Under the pieces are notes generated by a model. The model was not told the DNA's origin, made no database searches, and was given only the letters and a program-made list of their open reading frames with translations. The position numbers and the translations under genes are program-made. This document shows positions 1-11,560 of a stretch of DNA of 64,000 bases, in pieces. The DNA lies in NCBI RefSeq assembly GCF_021134715.1, contig NC_060019.1, forward strand, positions 868,001 to 932,000, given 5' to 3'. Position 1 is the first letter of the stretch; each line of letters starts with the position of its first letter. Origin of the DNA: Daphnia pulex. Lineage: Eukaryota > Arthropoda > Branchiopoda > Diplostraca > Daphniidae.

Positions 1-615
1 GATCAAGTCTGTGGCCAATTTGCTGCTGCTGGTTGTAGCAACAGCAGCAGTTTCCTCTGCTTTGATTGACGGTGGGGAACCAGACTCTGACACACTGTTT
101 TGCCTCTTGATCTTGTTCGTAATGCCTGGTCTGGGTCTGGCTGCCACGTTGTGTGAGGGGATTTTAGAGACTTTGCTGTTGACAGCTTTGACTTGACGAT
201 TGAGGGCTTCCACACTTTTGGAAGGACCAGGTTTTCCAGGAGTCGTAGAAGGTGGGGGCCACGACTGCTCCATCCTACCTAGAGGAGTATTGTTAGGTTG
301 GGTGTTGTTGGTAGACCTGGGTGAAACGGAAGCCAGGTGCTCTCTACTGCTGGTCTTACTGGGCGGCCTGGAAGCAGGATTTCTGTTTGGGATGAAGCTG
401 CCACTGCTGCGTGAAGGACTCTGACTGGGACTCCTGCCACCCAACACCAGTTTAGGGCTGGGCTCGTCAAACTGGCAGTGAGTCTGGAAGACTGTTCTGA
501 TGGTGTTGTTCATCTGACGACTTTGGTTGCCCAATATCTCCCCGAGCCCCTTCTCAGACTCCTCTCTTGCCTTGGTGGCTATCCTATTGGGCATGATAGC
601 TTTAGTTCTCGGCAT
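1..615 (-). CDS. Ser/Pro-rich hypothetical protein, N-terminal part (runs off the window)
   Basis: An open frame of 205 codons runs from an ATG at 615-613 to the window edge without a stop. An in-frame TAG lies a few codons upstream of the ATG, so this is the likely start. A possible 3' splice site (TTGATTTAG) about 45 nt upstream suggests a 5' UTR intron. The product begins MPRTKAIMPNRIATKAREES, then becomes rich in Ser, Pro, Asn and Arg (residues ~55-150) with basic patches and no recognisable fold. This looks like a disordered nuclear or scaffold protein. Codon usage is even and the frame is unbroken, which supports real coding. I do not recognise the gene. It continues beyond position 1. 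Confidence 0.6.
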   Translation of the reverse strand, partial: MPRTKAIMPNRIATKAREESEKGLGEILGNQSRQMNNTIRTVFQTHCQFDEPSPKLVLGGRSPSQSPSRSSGSFIPNRNPASRPPSKTSSREHLASVSPRSTNNTQPNNTPLGRMEQSWPPPSTTPGKPGPSKSVEALNRQVKAVNSKVSKIPSHNVAARPRPGITNKIKRQNSVSESGSPPSIKAEETAAVATTSSSKLATDLI

Positions 616-2648
616 GGTGATGGCACTCTTCACAGGCTGCTACCTCCTCACTGTGCACTAAATCAAGAAAAAGGACACACAATGATTGTTAAAGCTTGGT
701 TGTAAATTCGAGGTCGTTCTGCATAGTTTCTTATTACGTTGCTAGTGACGGGGGAAGGAAGTGGGCAGAATTCCACGGAAACGTCAAAACACAAACAAAA
801 TGTTTCACTAACGAACGGAAGCACACTCATACCACCGCCTCCGTGGATTACGGCATCCAAACTGTAACTTGAAATGTCTTCAACTGGTCCATTTATATCA
901 GATTGTGTTTTGTGTGTGACGACGGAAAAAATTTATAACACAACTCCGCCTCTTTTTTGATTCTCTCTCAAACTTTCTGTCTTGTCTCTCTCACACACTG
1001 CGATTCACGGTGGTGTGATTCTCACAGAGGCAAACAGTCAAGTGCTGCTGTACTCAGAAATGCATGGTACCTTGTCTGCTTTCGCACCAGACGGTCACAG
1101 ACGAATGGGGGAAGGGGGCTTTAATTTTTCTCAGACATGACTACGCCATCTAGCGGTCGAGAAAAACAACCTTGGATGTCCTTGGGAAGTCTATCGCCCC
1201 TGGAAAAGAACAAAAATTCCCAAGAAGAACAAAAATGGCTGCAACACTAATCAGAGATAGTTAAAAAAAAAAAAAACTGGTACAATCTAGACGATAAATA
1301 AATCCCGGATCAAGGATCACAGAATAAGCCATTACGAGGGCAAAAAGTTACAACGTATATTTTGTCTGATATTTTTCCCGTCAGTCTCAGGGGTTGTTCA
1401 CACACACCCACAGCAAACACTTCCGCGAAAAAAGCTTTTGCTTCCCGATTCAGCGCGATATGCGGATTGTACAGAATATCACCTTGAGCCTTTCCTACTC
1501 CCAAGGTCTCCCTGTATTTTATTTTTCCCTATGCGCCAAAAAATGTTGACGCTGTTGACTCAAGTGGGGGGGTGTTATTGGCGTACGACCGTTACGTCAC
1601 GCGTGCAAATAGATGAAAGGCATTGATTGGCGCTACCACCCCCAAGGTCAAAGCGCAAAAAAAAAACAACACCACAACTTCAATTTTCCTACTCTTGTGT
1701 TACGTGAGTGCCACTGATAAAAAAGAAAAAACCGTTTGGCCATAAAACAAGGGAATTCGCCGCCATCACGCAAGGTCTTGCGAAAAATTCCACGTAGTCG
1801 TTTCTTCCGGTGAATCACCAACGTGTCTGAAAAGGAATTGCAACGTTGAAACTCTATTTCATTTAAGGGAATAATAAACCAGTCCCGGTCCACTTATTTA
1901 GGATACTACTACAACACACACTTTGTTTTAAATAGCAACGCCAGCTGATCCGGCGACACACAGTGCCATTCCCGAACGAACTCTACGCCCGTCAGGCGGG
2001 CGCCAGAAGTAGACGACGAGCGAGCTTATACCATGTCGTGTCAATAATAACGACCTCTTTTTTTTTCTTCTTCTCTTTTCCAAATCCCGAGGATCAGATG
2101 ACGAACTATGGCTGTATAGATATAGAACCTTGAGAAACGGGCCAAACCAACAACAGCTGTGTGTGCTTTTCTTTTTCAACTCGCTTTCTTGTTTGAAATT
2201 GTTTTAATTCTTTTTAATTGGCGCTGCCGGGATTTTTGCGAATGTTTGCACGCCATGGTTGTTTTTTTTTGTGTTTAGGCAAAAATAATTCTTGGGTCGG
2301 GGGATATACACACTCGATTACATCAGTTCCCACTTTGAAGTAGCTCTTAGCCTTGATGGGACACACACACACAAATACCGGAACTCTTGGGACGCTTGTG
2401 GCTGGCAAACTTCCTTTTCCAGCTAAATCATCTTCAAGGTTCAGATTAACACAAAACATGCACACAATGAAGGAAGAAGAGGCTAGACGAAAAACGATAG
2501 CCATTTGAAACCAAAACAATCAAGAAAAAGAGAAAGCATCATCAAACCATCAGTCTCTTGGTTAACATTGTTGTATCTCCATCGGTTCAAGGTAGTCGAG
2601 GAGCCTCGAACATTCAAATCAAATGTAATTTTGTAGCATAGAACTTGG
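616..2648. other. Spacer between the unknown gene and topors
   Basis: About 2 kb with homopolymer A/T tracts, CT/CA-rich stretches near 960-1000 and 2360, and only short unsupported frames. It should hold the promoter and 5' UTR of the unknown minus-strand gene and the 3' UTR of topors. I see no further gene. Confidence 0.5.
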
Positions 2649-4556
2649 TTAATTGAATCTGTCTCGCTTGTGCCGACGTTTGCTTCCGCTGGATTCATGG
2701 GGCCGGTCGTTGTGCAGCTGGCGCCGTATCTCTTCCGGATCCATATCCCAATAGCGGACAGCAGCTCCGCCGGATAAACGAGACGACTGGTCCGGGCTGG
2801 TATCGTTGATATTGTTCTCTTCCGTTTCTCGGCTGAAACGAGCTCTGTGTTGTTTTGGAGTGGGGGTTATAAGGGGACATCATGAATCTTGTTGGCGATT
2901 GACGTTGAGCATCCGCAAGGAATACCTGGTATTTAGATTTGGCGTTTCAACGGGCGAAGTCGGAGATCGATCGCGCTTCCTTTTCTTCTTTTTGGCGGAC
3001 TTTGTTCGTTGTTGCGGCTCCTTGCGTGCATTAACTCTGTTGCCAGGGGAACTTTTTTGTTTGAGAGCTTTGCCGCGAGAGGATGAAGAGCTGGCTTCGT
3101 TTCGCTCCGACTCTTCTTCCCGTTCCTCATCCGATTCCGATAGCGTTATCACCAGGGGGGAAGACGGACGGATTACTTCCACAATCTCAACGTCCAGGTC
3201 GTCGTCCTCATCCTCCTCTGATGGTCTAGTTCCTGAACTGGAAGGACCCGGCATGGCGGAGTAACTCTGACCATCGTCGATAACCACCGCGGAAGAACTT
3301 CGGCCAATCCCACTAGGACCTGGCTGGGGAGAAGGAGGCAACGGAATATCACGGGGTGCCTAATAAGAAACAACAATTCATTAAAAGGATTGAGATAAAT
3401 CACTTTAGGGCATTTTGAATCTTTTATTACCACGCGAGATTGCGAATTGTTATTGATCGGTCGAGTTCCAGGAACGTCTTCATCGCTGGATTCACTGACG
3501 GCCACTTCTTCTTGCTGCAGATTATTCCTGGGCTGGTAGTCGGCGTTCTCATCGAATCCATACATGTCGTAGGGCGAACGGGCATATTGGAAAAACTCGT
3601 GTACGAAGTGCTCCGTATAGCCGCCGATGTAAGATTGAATTGCATCACGGAACGCTCGACTGCGGATATGGAATTGAGTAATCAGCCGAAGAATCAGCTC
3701 CAACACGTACGACAAACGATTCTCGTGGCTGACGAGTAAAACGTTCAATTCTCGGTTGAGCCAGGGCACGAGACGATGAGTCATCGCGGGATTGAGTTGG
3801 AAAAACTCTGGCGTAGTTTCCCGATAGCGTCCCGTAATATCGGAGAGTGGGCGAACCCACAAATCTCTTTGATAAGTACGGCGACGAAAGCTACTTGTCC
3901 CAGTCAAGCGACTTCTTGCTGGGCGACGTTCAACTGGTCGGGGAAGGACTCCATCTTCTTGAAACTGCCTGAAAGTGTAAAGTCTCTCCAGTGCCAAAGC
4001 CCTTCTCCTCTCTGAGGTGACTGTCGTTCTGTTTTATCAATCACAGGTTGTGAAAAACATTGATAAAAACAAGTCACTTTATCTTTACCTGTATCGGAAT
4101 CTGTGGTGCAACAATTGACCAAAGAGATCAAGATCATCAGGCTCAGGTTCTGGAACCGGTATTTTGTGCTCATCATACTCCTGATTGGACCTTACATTGT
4201 GAATGATGGAGGTAAATGGCTGCTTACATAACGGACACTCTGGTTTCACCTAAAAGTTTAGAGGGTAATTAATATCTCGTCAAAAACATTGAATTTCTTT
4301 TTTAAGTAAATGCTAATTTATATACTTTCGACCATTCCAGTAGGCAAGTAAAACAAAATTCATGAAGGCAGTTGTTCGTAAAAGATTTGTTTTCATGTCG
4401 TCCCAGACAGATGGAACAGGAAGAGTCTGGCGAAGATCTTCCAGATTCAGGGGAAGGTGGGCAAGAAGCTGCAGGCTTCTTTGGTTTGCTAGCTTTTTCA
4501 GTTAACTTGGTTTTCTTTTTTGTAGCACCACGTCTAGAATTATTGTTGGAAGACAT
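2649..4556 (-). CDS. topors: TOPORS-like RING E3 ubiquitin/SUMO ligase, complete, five exons
   Basis: Exons (minus strand): 4556-4326, 4249-4089, 4028-3431, 3359-2926, 2832-2649; all junctions are GT-AG and give 535 aa. Exon 1 holds most of a C3HC4 RING (CSICLGRHENKSFTNNCLHE then FCFTCLLEWSK), completed in exon 2 by VKPECPLCKQPF and TSIIHNVRS, the pattern typical of TOPORS. Exon 3 carries the TOPORS-specific region, including RYRETTPEFFQLNPAMTHRL and HEFFQYARSPYDMYGFDENA. Exon 4 has SUMO-interaction-like hydrophobic stretches next to acidic runs (AVVIDDG, VEIVEV, LVITLSESDEE) and a basic SAKKKKRKR nuclear signal. In the family, TOPORS is a nuclear dual ubiquitin/SUMO E3; this copy is about half the length of the vertebrate protein. 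Reading through the last intron ends at TGA 2882-2880. Parent-like gene of the truncated paralogues at 46.4-47.1 and 56.0-56.6 kb. Confidence 0.92.
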
Positions 4557-5804
4557 GACGAAATAATATCAAATACGTGTAACTTGAGATGTACGCCTCG
4601 CGTCAGACAACCAGAAAAAGCCTTGTCAATTACAGTAAACTTCCAAATGAATTGAATATAGACAACAACATTGTTGTTAAATCAAGACTGTTCTCAAATA
4701 ATTAATACTGCAACACAAATGTCGATTAAATTTCTGGTAATAAAGCGTAAATAAATTGCTGGCAAAAAAAGACAAATGGAGGAATACGTTGCCAGTTGGT
4801 CGTAATTAAAACGTAAAGATTTCGTAATTTCAACAAATTTTTAAAAATATCGAGTTCTTTATCTATTATTTAATTTTAAAAATATTTTGACATTTAAATT
4901 GATAGCTTAGAAATGAATTTTTAATAAGTTACAGCCAATGACGAATTTGATTGCATATCTGGCGCTGTTTTAGCTTGAAGGCAACATTGTACAAATGGGC
5001 TCCGAATTTTCACCATTCAAAAATGCACAAACTGGAAAGTTAGACAGACGTTAACTATTCTTCAGTTACACCTAAAACTTCTAATCAACGTCAGTCAAAT
5101 TTTTTTGCAACGCTTTCCCTCCTCAATTGAAAAGTTTCCACCCAAAAGTCCAATGTATAAAATAGGAAGAATTCAATGTTTTTGTGAAAAACGTCACATA
5201 GTCAAGTTTTTACGTTTCGCATTTTATTTAAACAAATATCAAGAATTTAGCTCACGGGAGAAATATCACGCATCCAATTTGACACGTCCACCATTACCCC
5301 CAGTCCTTCAAAACGAAGCAGTTCATGTCACTCAGACAGCAAATCAGATTTTTCCTTATTATTTAAACCAAAACAGAGTTCCCTGGCGTAGAAAGAAACT
5401 TGATTGACGGGATTCCTGTCGTCTAAACGACGAAATGATTTAACCTTCACGCTCCTCCATCAGTGCAACGCCCTGCATACGCGTTATCATTGCATTTTAA
5501 TAAAACCAACAAGACAAATTCACTTTTTTAAAAATCCACAGTTATGGAAAAATATATTAATAGAACACTTGACATCAATGAGAAATAAATTTTTAAAATA
5601 AACAAAGGGTAAATACTGTTACAATTTTCGTTGCTGTCATACCGGAAACGTTTAAAATGTGGGGGGACGAGTCTTGAACGGTAAAAGTTTGAAACAATTT
5701 TGCTTCATCACGTTTCCACTTTCCGGCAGCGCAAGCAAAATGGTATTTTAGGCAGGAAAAGGCCGTGCCAGAGGCGTTATAGACACATCAAGGACTTGCC
5801 AATG
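4557..5804. other. AT-rich spacer upstream of topors
   Basis: Contains the topors promoter side and AT-rich sequence. Plus-strand open stretches at 5105-5407 and 5404-5601 have no recognisable domain, no splice context and low-complexity composition. I see no supportable gene. Confidence 0.45.
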
Positions 5805-6410
5805 TCAAATTTGACTGACTTGATGTAAAATTGCGTTTAACGTCCGTTGTTGAATGTCTAATTTAGCAGGCGCCATTAAATCCCAATTCAAACAGTTGGC
5901 CACAGAGTTGTTGTTGGATTTTGGGTTCGGCAAACCGGCAGGAGGTCGGCCGAAAAATTCTGATCCAGCGCCAGACACATTTCCGGCATTGGTGTAACCG
6001 AGATATGTCGATCGGATGGGTCGTGGCGATTCTAAACGCTTTTCATTGGCCAAGAGTGGTGATTTATTTGAAATGGATTTCAATCTTTCAGGAAAATAGT
6101 AGAGGGCGTCACGGCTGCCAGTGTGAGTGGAAGAGTTCCAACGTGGACGGCCATCCAAAGAGTTGCGTTGAAAGAAATTCCTGTGCGCTGGTAAACTGGT
6201 CGACGTGTTATTGAACCTGATGGGCTGATACTCGTAAGAAATGTCAAAATAAGATTTTCGATTTGCTACGAAATTGATACCGACACACGTCCTTCCAAAA
6301 GCGATGGATCGATTTGACGACGACATCATTTCTCGGTTCCTGCTGTGATTTCTGTATCCATAATTGATGCCTGATTCAACAGACATCGAGTAACGGTTCA
6401 CTTGCTTCAT
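5805..6410 (-). CDS. Hypothetical Asn/Ser-rich protein, terminal exon
   Basis: An open frame of 201 codons from ATG 6410-6408 to TGA at 5805. The frame continues upstream to a good polypyrimidine-plus-AG acceptor (TTTTTTTTTAG) at about 6450, so the true start may lie in an upstream exon and this may be the last exon. The product is rich in Asn, Ser, Arg and Tyr, with segments such as SYFDISYEYQPIRF, RRP-like Arg/Pro patches and LNWDLMAPAKLDIQQRTLNA near the C-terminus, which could be a short amphipathic helix. There is no signal peptide or membrane segment. I do not recognise it. Long, even codon usage supports coding. Confidence 0.5.
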   Translation of the reverse strand: MKQVNRYSMSVESGINYGYRNHSRNREMMSSSNRSIAFGRTCVGINFVANRKSYFDISYEYQPIRFNNTSTSLPAHRNFFQRNSLDGRPRWNSSTHTGSRDALYYFPERLKSISNKSPLLANEKRLESPRPIRSTYLGYTNAGNVSGAGSEFFGRPPAGLPNPKSNNNSVANCLNWDLMAPAKLDIQQRTLNAILHQVSQI

Positions 6411-7612
6411 TTTCTCACTGGTATTTTGGTTGGTTCCTGGGTTTTGCTCACTAAAAAAAAAGTTTGATTTCAAATAGTTTTCGGCGATTTATAATTCACA
6501 CATTGTTATGTCGGTTAATTCGGCTGGCAAAATGCCCAGCATGAAAGCCAATGGCAGGCACACAAGTTATTCGTCTAATACAATTATTGGAAAAAGCTAG
6601 GTAAATCTAAATATTAATCCGCCAATTTAAATGTACGAGAATGTCCAAACAGTTTTTCAAAAGACAAAGCAGATAATCGGACGAAAATGTGTTAAAGCTA
6701 AAGACAACTTTGGTCCAAGACGGTCCTAGACCTACTAAATATGAAATTATCGCGTCCAATCTCGATAAACTTGTAACCTTACAAGCCTTTTGCCAGATGA
6801 GTAACAGCTGAGCAACAGCTGAGCAACAGCTGATCAAGCGCATCTGTCACTTTGCCAACGCGTTTCTGTCGTCACTGAGTGTCACTGGGTGTCAGCCTAT
6901 GGGCCTTTATTTTCATAATCTATTTCAGATTACAATAGCCATTTAAATGAAAATAAAAATAAGTAAAGAAGACATTTTTGTGGACGCCGAGAGCACTCGT
7001 TAACTAATTCCGCATTTGACTCGTTGGCAAAAAAAGGCCATTGGCCGATACAATATAGACAGATAACCCTAATACAGTAATACTTGATTGAGTGCGTTCA
7101 GATTAAAAAGTGCAAACACCAATCGCTAGTGGTTATGTTGTTTCAGATGAGCAGCAGCAATAAAGTAGAACGTCATAGTGGTAGCCACTGAGCGCAAATG
7201 CCATTGGAATTTGAACTCAATTTGAATAGAGGAAAACCTTACTTTTATTTGGCTCTAATTTAGTAATCTTCTTTTTTCTTTTTAAAGTTCTCCCAGATTC
7301 TCTAGACAAATGTAGGAGATCGCGCAACTGAGCATTCGCACGCGCTACATCGGCGCAACTAGCTGCCATTGGTCGCGAGCGACAATAGTACGGAGAAACG
7401 CAACGGTAGGTCTGGCACGCAAGGCAAGCAGACGATCTTTCGTGAAATCAAAACACTGCATGTGATTGTCTTTTACAAGTTTTTCATGGGGGCTAAAGGC
7501 CTACCCTGTGCCCAGCATCCGAAGACAAATCTGGCCACCAGATGTCCTCCTCGGAGCCCCATCAAACATAAAGTTTTTCATTCGTTTGGCAGATTAGTAA
7601 ATTAGTTTCATC
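6411..7612. other. Spacer and upstream region of the first ART gene
   Basis: Near 6780-6835 there is a triple near-repeat of GAGCAACAGCTGA, with CAGCTG E-box cores. 7300-7560 is more GC-rich and includes a CCATTGG box, consistent with promoter or 5' UTR sequence of the gene starting at 7613. A minus-strand frame at 6607-6843 is low-confidence and may contain an upstream exon of the hypothetical gene at 5805-6410. Confidence 0.35.
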
Positions 7613-8783
7613 ATGAATAATCAAACGGGAATTAATGTTTTGAGTGCTGCACTCTTCGACATTTCGCACAAGTATGTCACTCATCAAGATCCATCGGTGG
7701 CCATCGACGTCAAAGATCTCCACAAACTACTGATGAAAGGATGCTACAAGCTGGACACTAATTATGAATACATTATTCCTGAAAGTGGTAATGACATTGT
7801 GTGAACGTAAACATAGCTTAAATGAGTAAATAATTCTAAACCTATTGTATTTTTTTAAAGCTGTTTATAGAGGTATAGTAACACTACCTGGCACCATTAT
7901 AATCTATGTGGAAATTTCACCCAAAAAAATCAAAGAATATCCTATCAACCAATCGGCAACCATCAAGGACTTGAAAGATATTATATGCAATGGAGAAGGC
8001 ATCTCACCACGTCTACAAAGATTGTTGTTTGTCAACCAGGAATTGAAAGACAAGAAATCTTTGAAATATTACAACATCAAAGAACGCGATACTGTTCAAC
8101 TTAAATTGAAAATAATCGACGGATTAAACTTACACAAGGAACTGTTTGACGAGCCATACCATTACGATTTCACCAACATTTCTGATGAGAGAAACCAATT
8201 CTACAGCAGAGGGAGAATGGAATACCTCCGTCCATGCGGATGGCAACGCTACGCTTTAAATGTCAAAGGCAAGTACCCGGACGATATTTGGCTAGAAGGG
8301 AAATATCGCCGGTCTGACAAAAACTCGTCGGCCGAAGGAGAATGGCCAGTGTCCTACCACGGAACATCTTACCACAACGGACTCTCAATCGCAGAAGAAG
8401 GATTTAGATTGAGTAGATGCACGCGTTTCAAATATGGCTATGGTATCTACACGACACCTGATATCAAAGTCGCATACCGATTTGCTGATATTATACAGAT
8501 CGATGGGATAACCTATAGATTTGTCGTTCAAAGTCGTGTCAACCCCAAAAATGTGAAGATAGTCAGTAAAGCTGAAACTGGTGTGGGCGAGTATTGGATC
8601 TCATCCAATGAGGACGACGTTCGCCCTTATGGCTTTTGTATTCTAGAAATTTTTAGAAGAAACCTCAAATTATCTCTTCCCCCTGAAACTCCTCTCTCTG
8701 AAACTCCTCTTCCTGAAACATCCTTCTTCTTTTGGATGTTGTTATTTGCTGTAATAATGATATACTACTGCACATTGGAATGA
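7613..8783 (+). CDS. N-domain + divergent ubiquitin-like + PARP-like ART + C-terminal membrane anchor (copy 1)
   Basis: Exons 7613-7787 and 7861-8783 (phase 1, GT-AG), 365 aa. Residues 1-55 are the family N-terminal domain (NQTGINVLSAAL ... [17 protein letters not shown]). Residues ~70-145 form a ubiquitin-like fold (IIYVEISPKKIKEYPI ... LQRLLFVNQEL ... YYNIKERDTVQL) that has lost the LRGG end. The ART domain starts at [12 protein letters not shown] and has [47 protein letters not shown] and [22 protein letters not shown] and E match the PARP H-Y-E pattern. The last ~35 residues are Pro/Glu repeats (PETPLSETPLPET) followed by a hydrophobic segment FFFWMLLFAVIMIYYC, a likely tail anchor. AATAAA follows the stop. 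ADP-ribosyl transfer from NAD+ is inferred from motifs. Confidence 0.85.
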
Positions 8784-9909
8784 AAAATTAAATAAAGGAC
8801 CAAGATGAAATCAACAAAGATTTGTTTTTACAGCACGAGAGTATCTAATTTGGCGTTATGCACTACGGAATAAGACCGAATAATTAAATGTACGTTAAAA
8901 ACTCGAAATCCAAAGTTGGGAGTATGAAACCAGGAAGCAAAATATTTTTTTTTTAAACAATACATGCTCAGATCATAGTTTGAAACCGTCTATACATTTA
9001 ATACATTAATAGTAAAAGGGGGCTTCAAAATAGAAAAGGAATAATTAAGGGAAAATCATAACAGTCAAAATTTTAATGAGTAAAGAAAATATTATTACGT
9101 AGACACCAATATAAATGGGGGAATTAAAGAAAAAATTAAAAATGAGTCGGTAAGGTCAGTTAAAAATGATTCTTCATCTTTTCCTTCGTCGTTTTAAAGG
9201 ATTGCATGCAAACTAAAATTTACGCCTAATTAGAATAATAAACTGGAAATGAAGGTATTTTTTAAAAAGGAAACTTAAATTGCTTGAAACGAAGACCTCA
9301 TCCGCGGAAATCTGCGACAACAGTTTGTCCTATTCATGTGAAGTTTGCAATGTTTAGCCTGACCATGGCCTGACGTTTGTTCTAAGAATTGGCGCATTTG
9401 TCTGAGGTCGTCAGATTGACGTTGCAATGCGATTGTTTTTCTATATTTTTTTACCCAAGCAAAATTCACCATTAATTTCAAATCTGGCAACCGAAAGTGA
9501 CAAATTTAAAAGCGTTGGCCATTTATTAATTGTCATCAACTGTTTGGTATTAAAAAATATTTACTGTTAAACTTTACATAAAAAATATACTGGTATGAAA
9601 TTGATTAAACTTAAAAAATGCAATTAGCCTAGCATTCTTTAAGTGATTAATAACGCAGACAAGCTAAGAGTAAGAGTTAACTAAACCTAAAAGTGTTCAC
9701 TTCAAATTTAATATCAATTTCATTGAAAGCTAATCAAAAGCGATACAGAAGCTACATCGTGTTATAAGAAACTCAAGAAGAATTATATTTTTTAACCTTC
9801 ATTAAACAAAGTTTTCTTTACAAGAAATTCTTGATAAATAAAATCTATTTACATATTTTCTTTTTAAAACAGGAGAACATCAATCAACGGAGGAAGAAAA
9901 TACTTTAAA
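8784..9909. other. Spacer with one small minus-strand open frame
   Basis: AT-rich, with the polyadenylation signal of copy 1 near 8790. A minus-strand frame 9472-9275 (65 codons, KKYRKTIALQRQSDDLRQM onward) is compositionally protein-like but isolated and unrecognised. A 15-nt stretch near 9477-9491 resembles part of the IMP4 promoter. Otherwise I see nothing. Confidence 0.35.
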
Positions 9910-10478
9910 ATGGTGATTATAAATCTCGACAAAATTATCAAGAACAATTCATGGTTTGAAAGTCTAATCAAAGCAATCAACAAAGTGATCGATTTGGAAA
10001 AGGAAAATAATCCTACACGTGGAACAAAAAACTATTTGGCAGAACAAGTTTTTGAACTTGTGTTTTACATTGGAAAAAAAGGAATTGAATTCACGGAAGA
10101 AGAGCGTAAAGTTATTGGGCCTTTGATAAAAGAAATAATTCGGTTTCTTGGCATTTATATGTTGCGTATTGGGTGGATATTCGTTCCTGATTTCGATGGC
10201 TACAAATCTACAATCTACTTCAACGTTCAGGAATCCAATTCCTTCTGGATAATTTTAAAGAATTTCCCGTAACTAATGAAGAACTATTCGGGGATTCTCT
10301 AAAAGAACTGCAAGACTCTGAAAGATTGGAGATATTCGACGAGAAACTGACCTACTACAAGGACAATCAAGGATTCATGGATTTTGAATCTCTTCCTTTG
10401 CCACTGGGTGATCCAGTGAGGCCGGAAGCTGGTGGTCATAATCTCGAAAGACCCTATCATAATAACTTCACAAGATAA
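9910..10478 (+). pseudogene. Degraded ART-family relative with an unusual N-region
   Basis: A frame from 9910 (MVIINLDKIIKNNSWFESLI) runs to a stop at 10272. The next 200 nt are open in another frame (FKEFPVTNEELFGDSLKEL ... FMDFESLPLPLGDP) and end with LERPYHNNFTR then a stop, which matches the first residues of the ART domain ([11 protein letters not shown]) in intact copies. A frameshift or tiny intron near 10222-10240 would join the frames, but the ART itself is missing. A splice-acceptor-like TTTTTAAAACAG precedes at about 9870 and the frame is open from there, so this may be a former internal exon. The ~180-residue N-region is not the usual family N-domain and I do not recognise it. Confidence 0.5.
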
Positions 10479-10974
10479 ATGGCTGGAAATAGCGTAAACT
10501 ACGAAGAAGAAAAGTCAACTACAAATTTTGCGAATACTTGAGTCATGTAAGCCAAAAATTCCCTTCCAGTTTTACCTAAGAAATAAACATCGATACATCA
10601 GTTACTTCACTATATTCTTGAATAATGAGAGTAGTGTTTTATGAAACGCACTAAGAATAAAAGATGCCGAGTCTACTGCTGATTGGCTGATTCTCCGAGC
10701 ATTTTTTCGTCGTTACATGGGCTTTTAGACTAGACTAGACTTTTACAACTGGATGAGAAGCAAAACGAATGGGAAAGAAATGCTATCACCAGTACATCAA
10801 TTTTAAAATTGCCTTTAGAAATTATGCATGAGTTCTCTAGTCTAGGAAACATAGCAGAAATGGATGCAAGAATAGCACAACGAAGGAAACGGCACACGCA
10901 TACGAGTTCGAGTATATGTCCAAACGTTGTACGCGAACTATTCGTTATAGTTCTAAGGCTTGCTCGTTTTTGTG
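10479..10974. other. Spacer
   Basis: AT-rich spacer after the degraded gene. The open stretch beginning 10809 has no domain or splice support. Confidence 0.3.
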
Positions 10975-11560
10975 TAATCTTTTCAACGAAGCAATTTTAC
11001 AGTAATTGGGTGTAACACCTAAATTCCTTAATGGACCTTACTAGTAATGTTTTAAAGGTACTAATAATAACTGAAAATGAATAATAATCTTACTTGGTTT
11101 TGTTTAAGTTCCAGATAAATTAGCTGGGCTTCCACAGTCCGGCTTCTTTAACTCCAATGAATTCTGAAGTTCAACAGCTTGTCTCTTTAGATCACTGTCA
11201 ACAGTCATCTATTTTCAAATAGAATAATGAGAATTAAGATTTCTTTTCACCAGATATAATAATGAAGACTGTACCTCCAAAAGCCTGTCTGAAACAGTCT
11301 TGTTTTGTCTCGAATGGCTCTTCTGTGTGTGTCCCTCTAGGTATTTTTTTATAGAAATCCTTTCACAAAAGCAATAAAAGTTTTAATCAATAAGAATCTC
11401 ACACGCATTTTATAACAAAATTACCATTTTTTGTAGTAAAAAACAACCATTAACAATTGTATTGTTATTATCAAACACGTGACTACTGAAAAGCCAGGTA
11501 AATTCGTCTGCAAACTGTCGGTTGCCAAATTTGAAATTTGAATACAAGTGGAACTGTGGA
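10975..11560 (-). pseudogene. IMP4 remnant 1 (promoter, exon 1-3 region, inverted)
   Basis: Read on the minus strand this matches the 5' part of the IMP4 gene at 63 kb, introns included: promoter with CACGTG near 11480, the region of the ATG exon, an exon-2 match near 11370-11275 ending in the same GAGGTAC donor context, and an exon-3 match near 11205-11105 (SDLKRQAVELQ-like). Multiple substitutions and indels break the frame. Since introns are kept, it arose by DNA duplication, not retroposition. Nothing downstream of exon 3 is seen. Confidence 0.7.

Noticed and set aside
2880-2882. Selenocysteine or stop readthrough at the topors TGA
   Set aside because: A normal GT-AG intron of 93 nt removes the TGA in frame; this is the simpler explanation and I saw no SECIS-like element.
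5105-5601. Two adjacent plus-strand frames that might be a small gene
   Set aside because: Low-complexity, no domain, no splice signals, AT-rich spacer composition.
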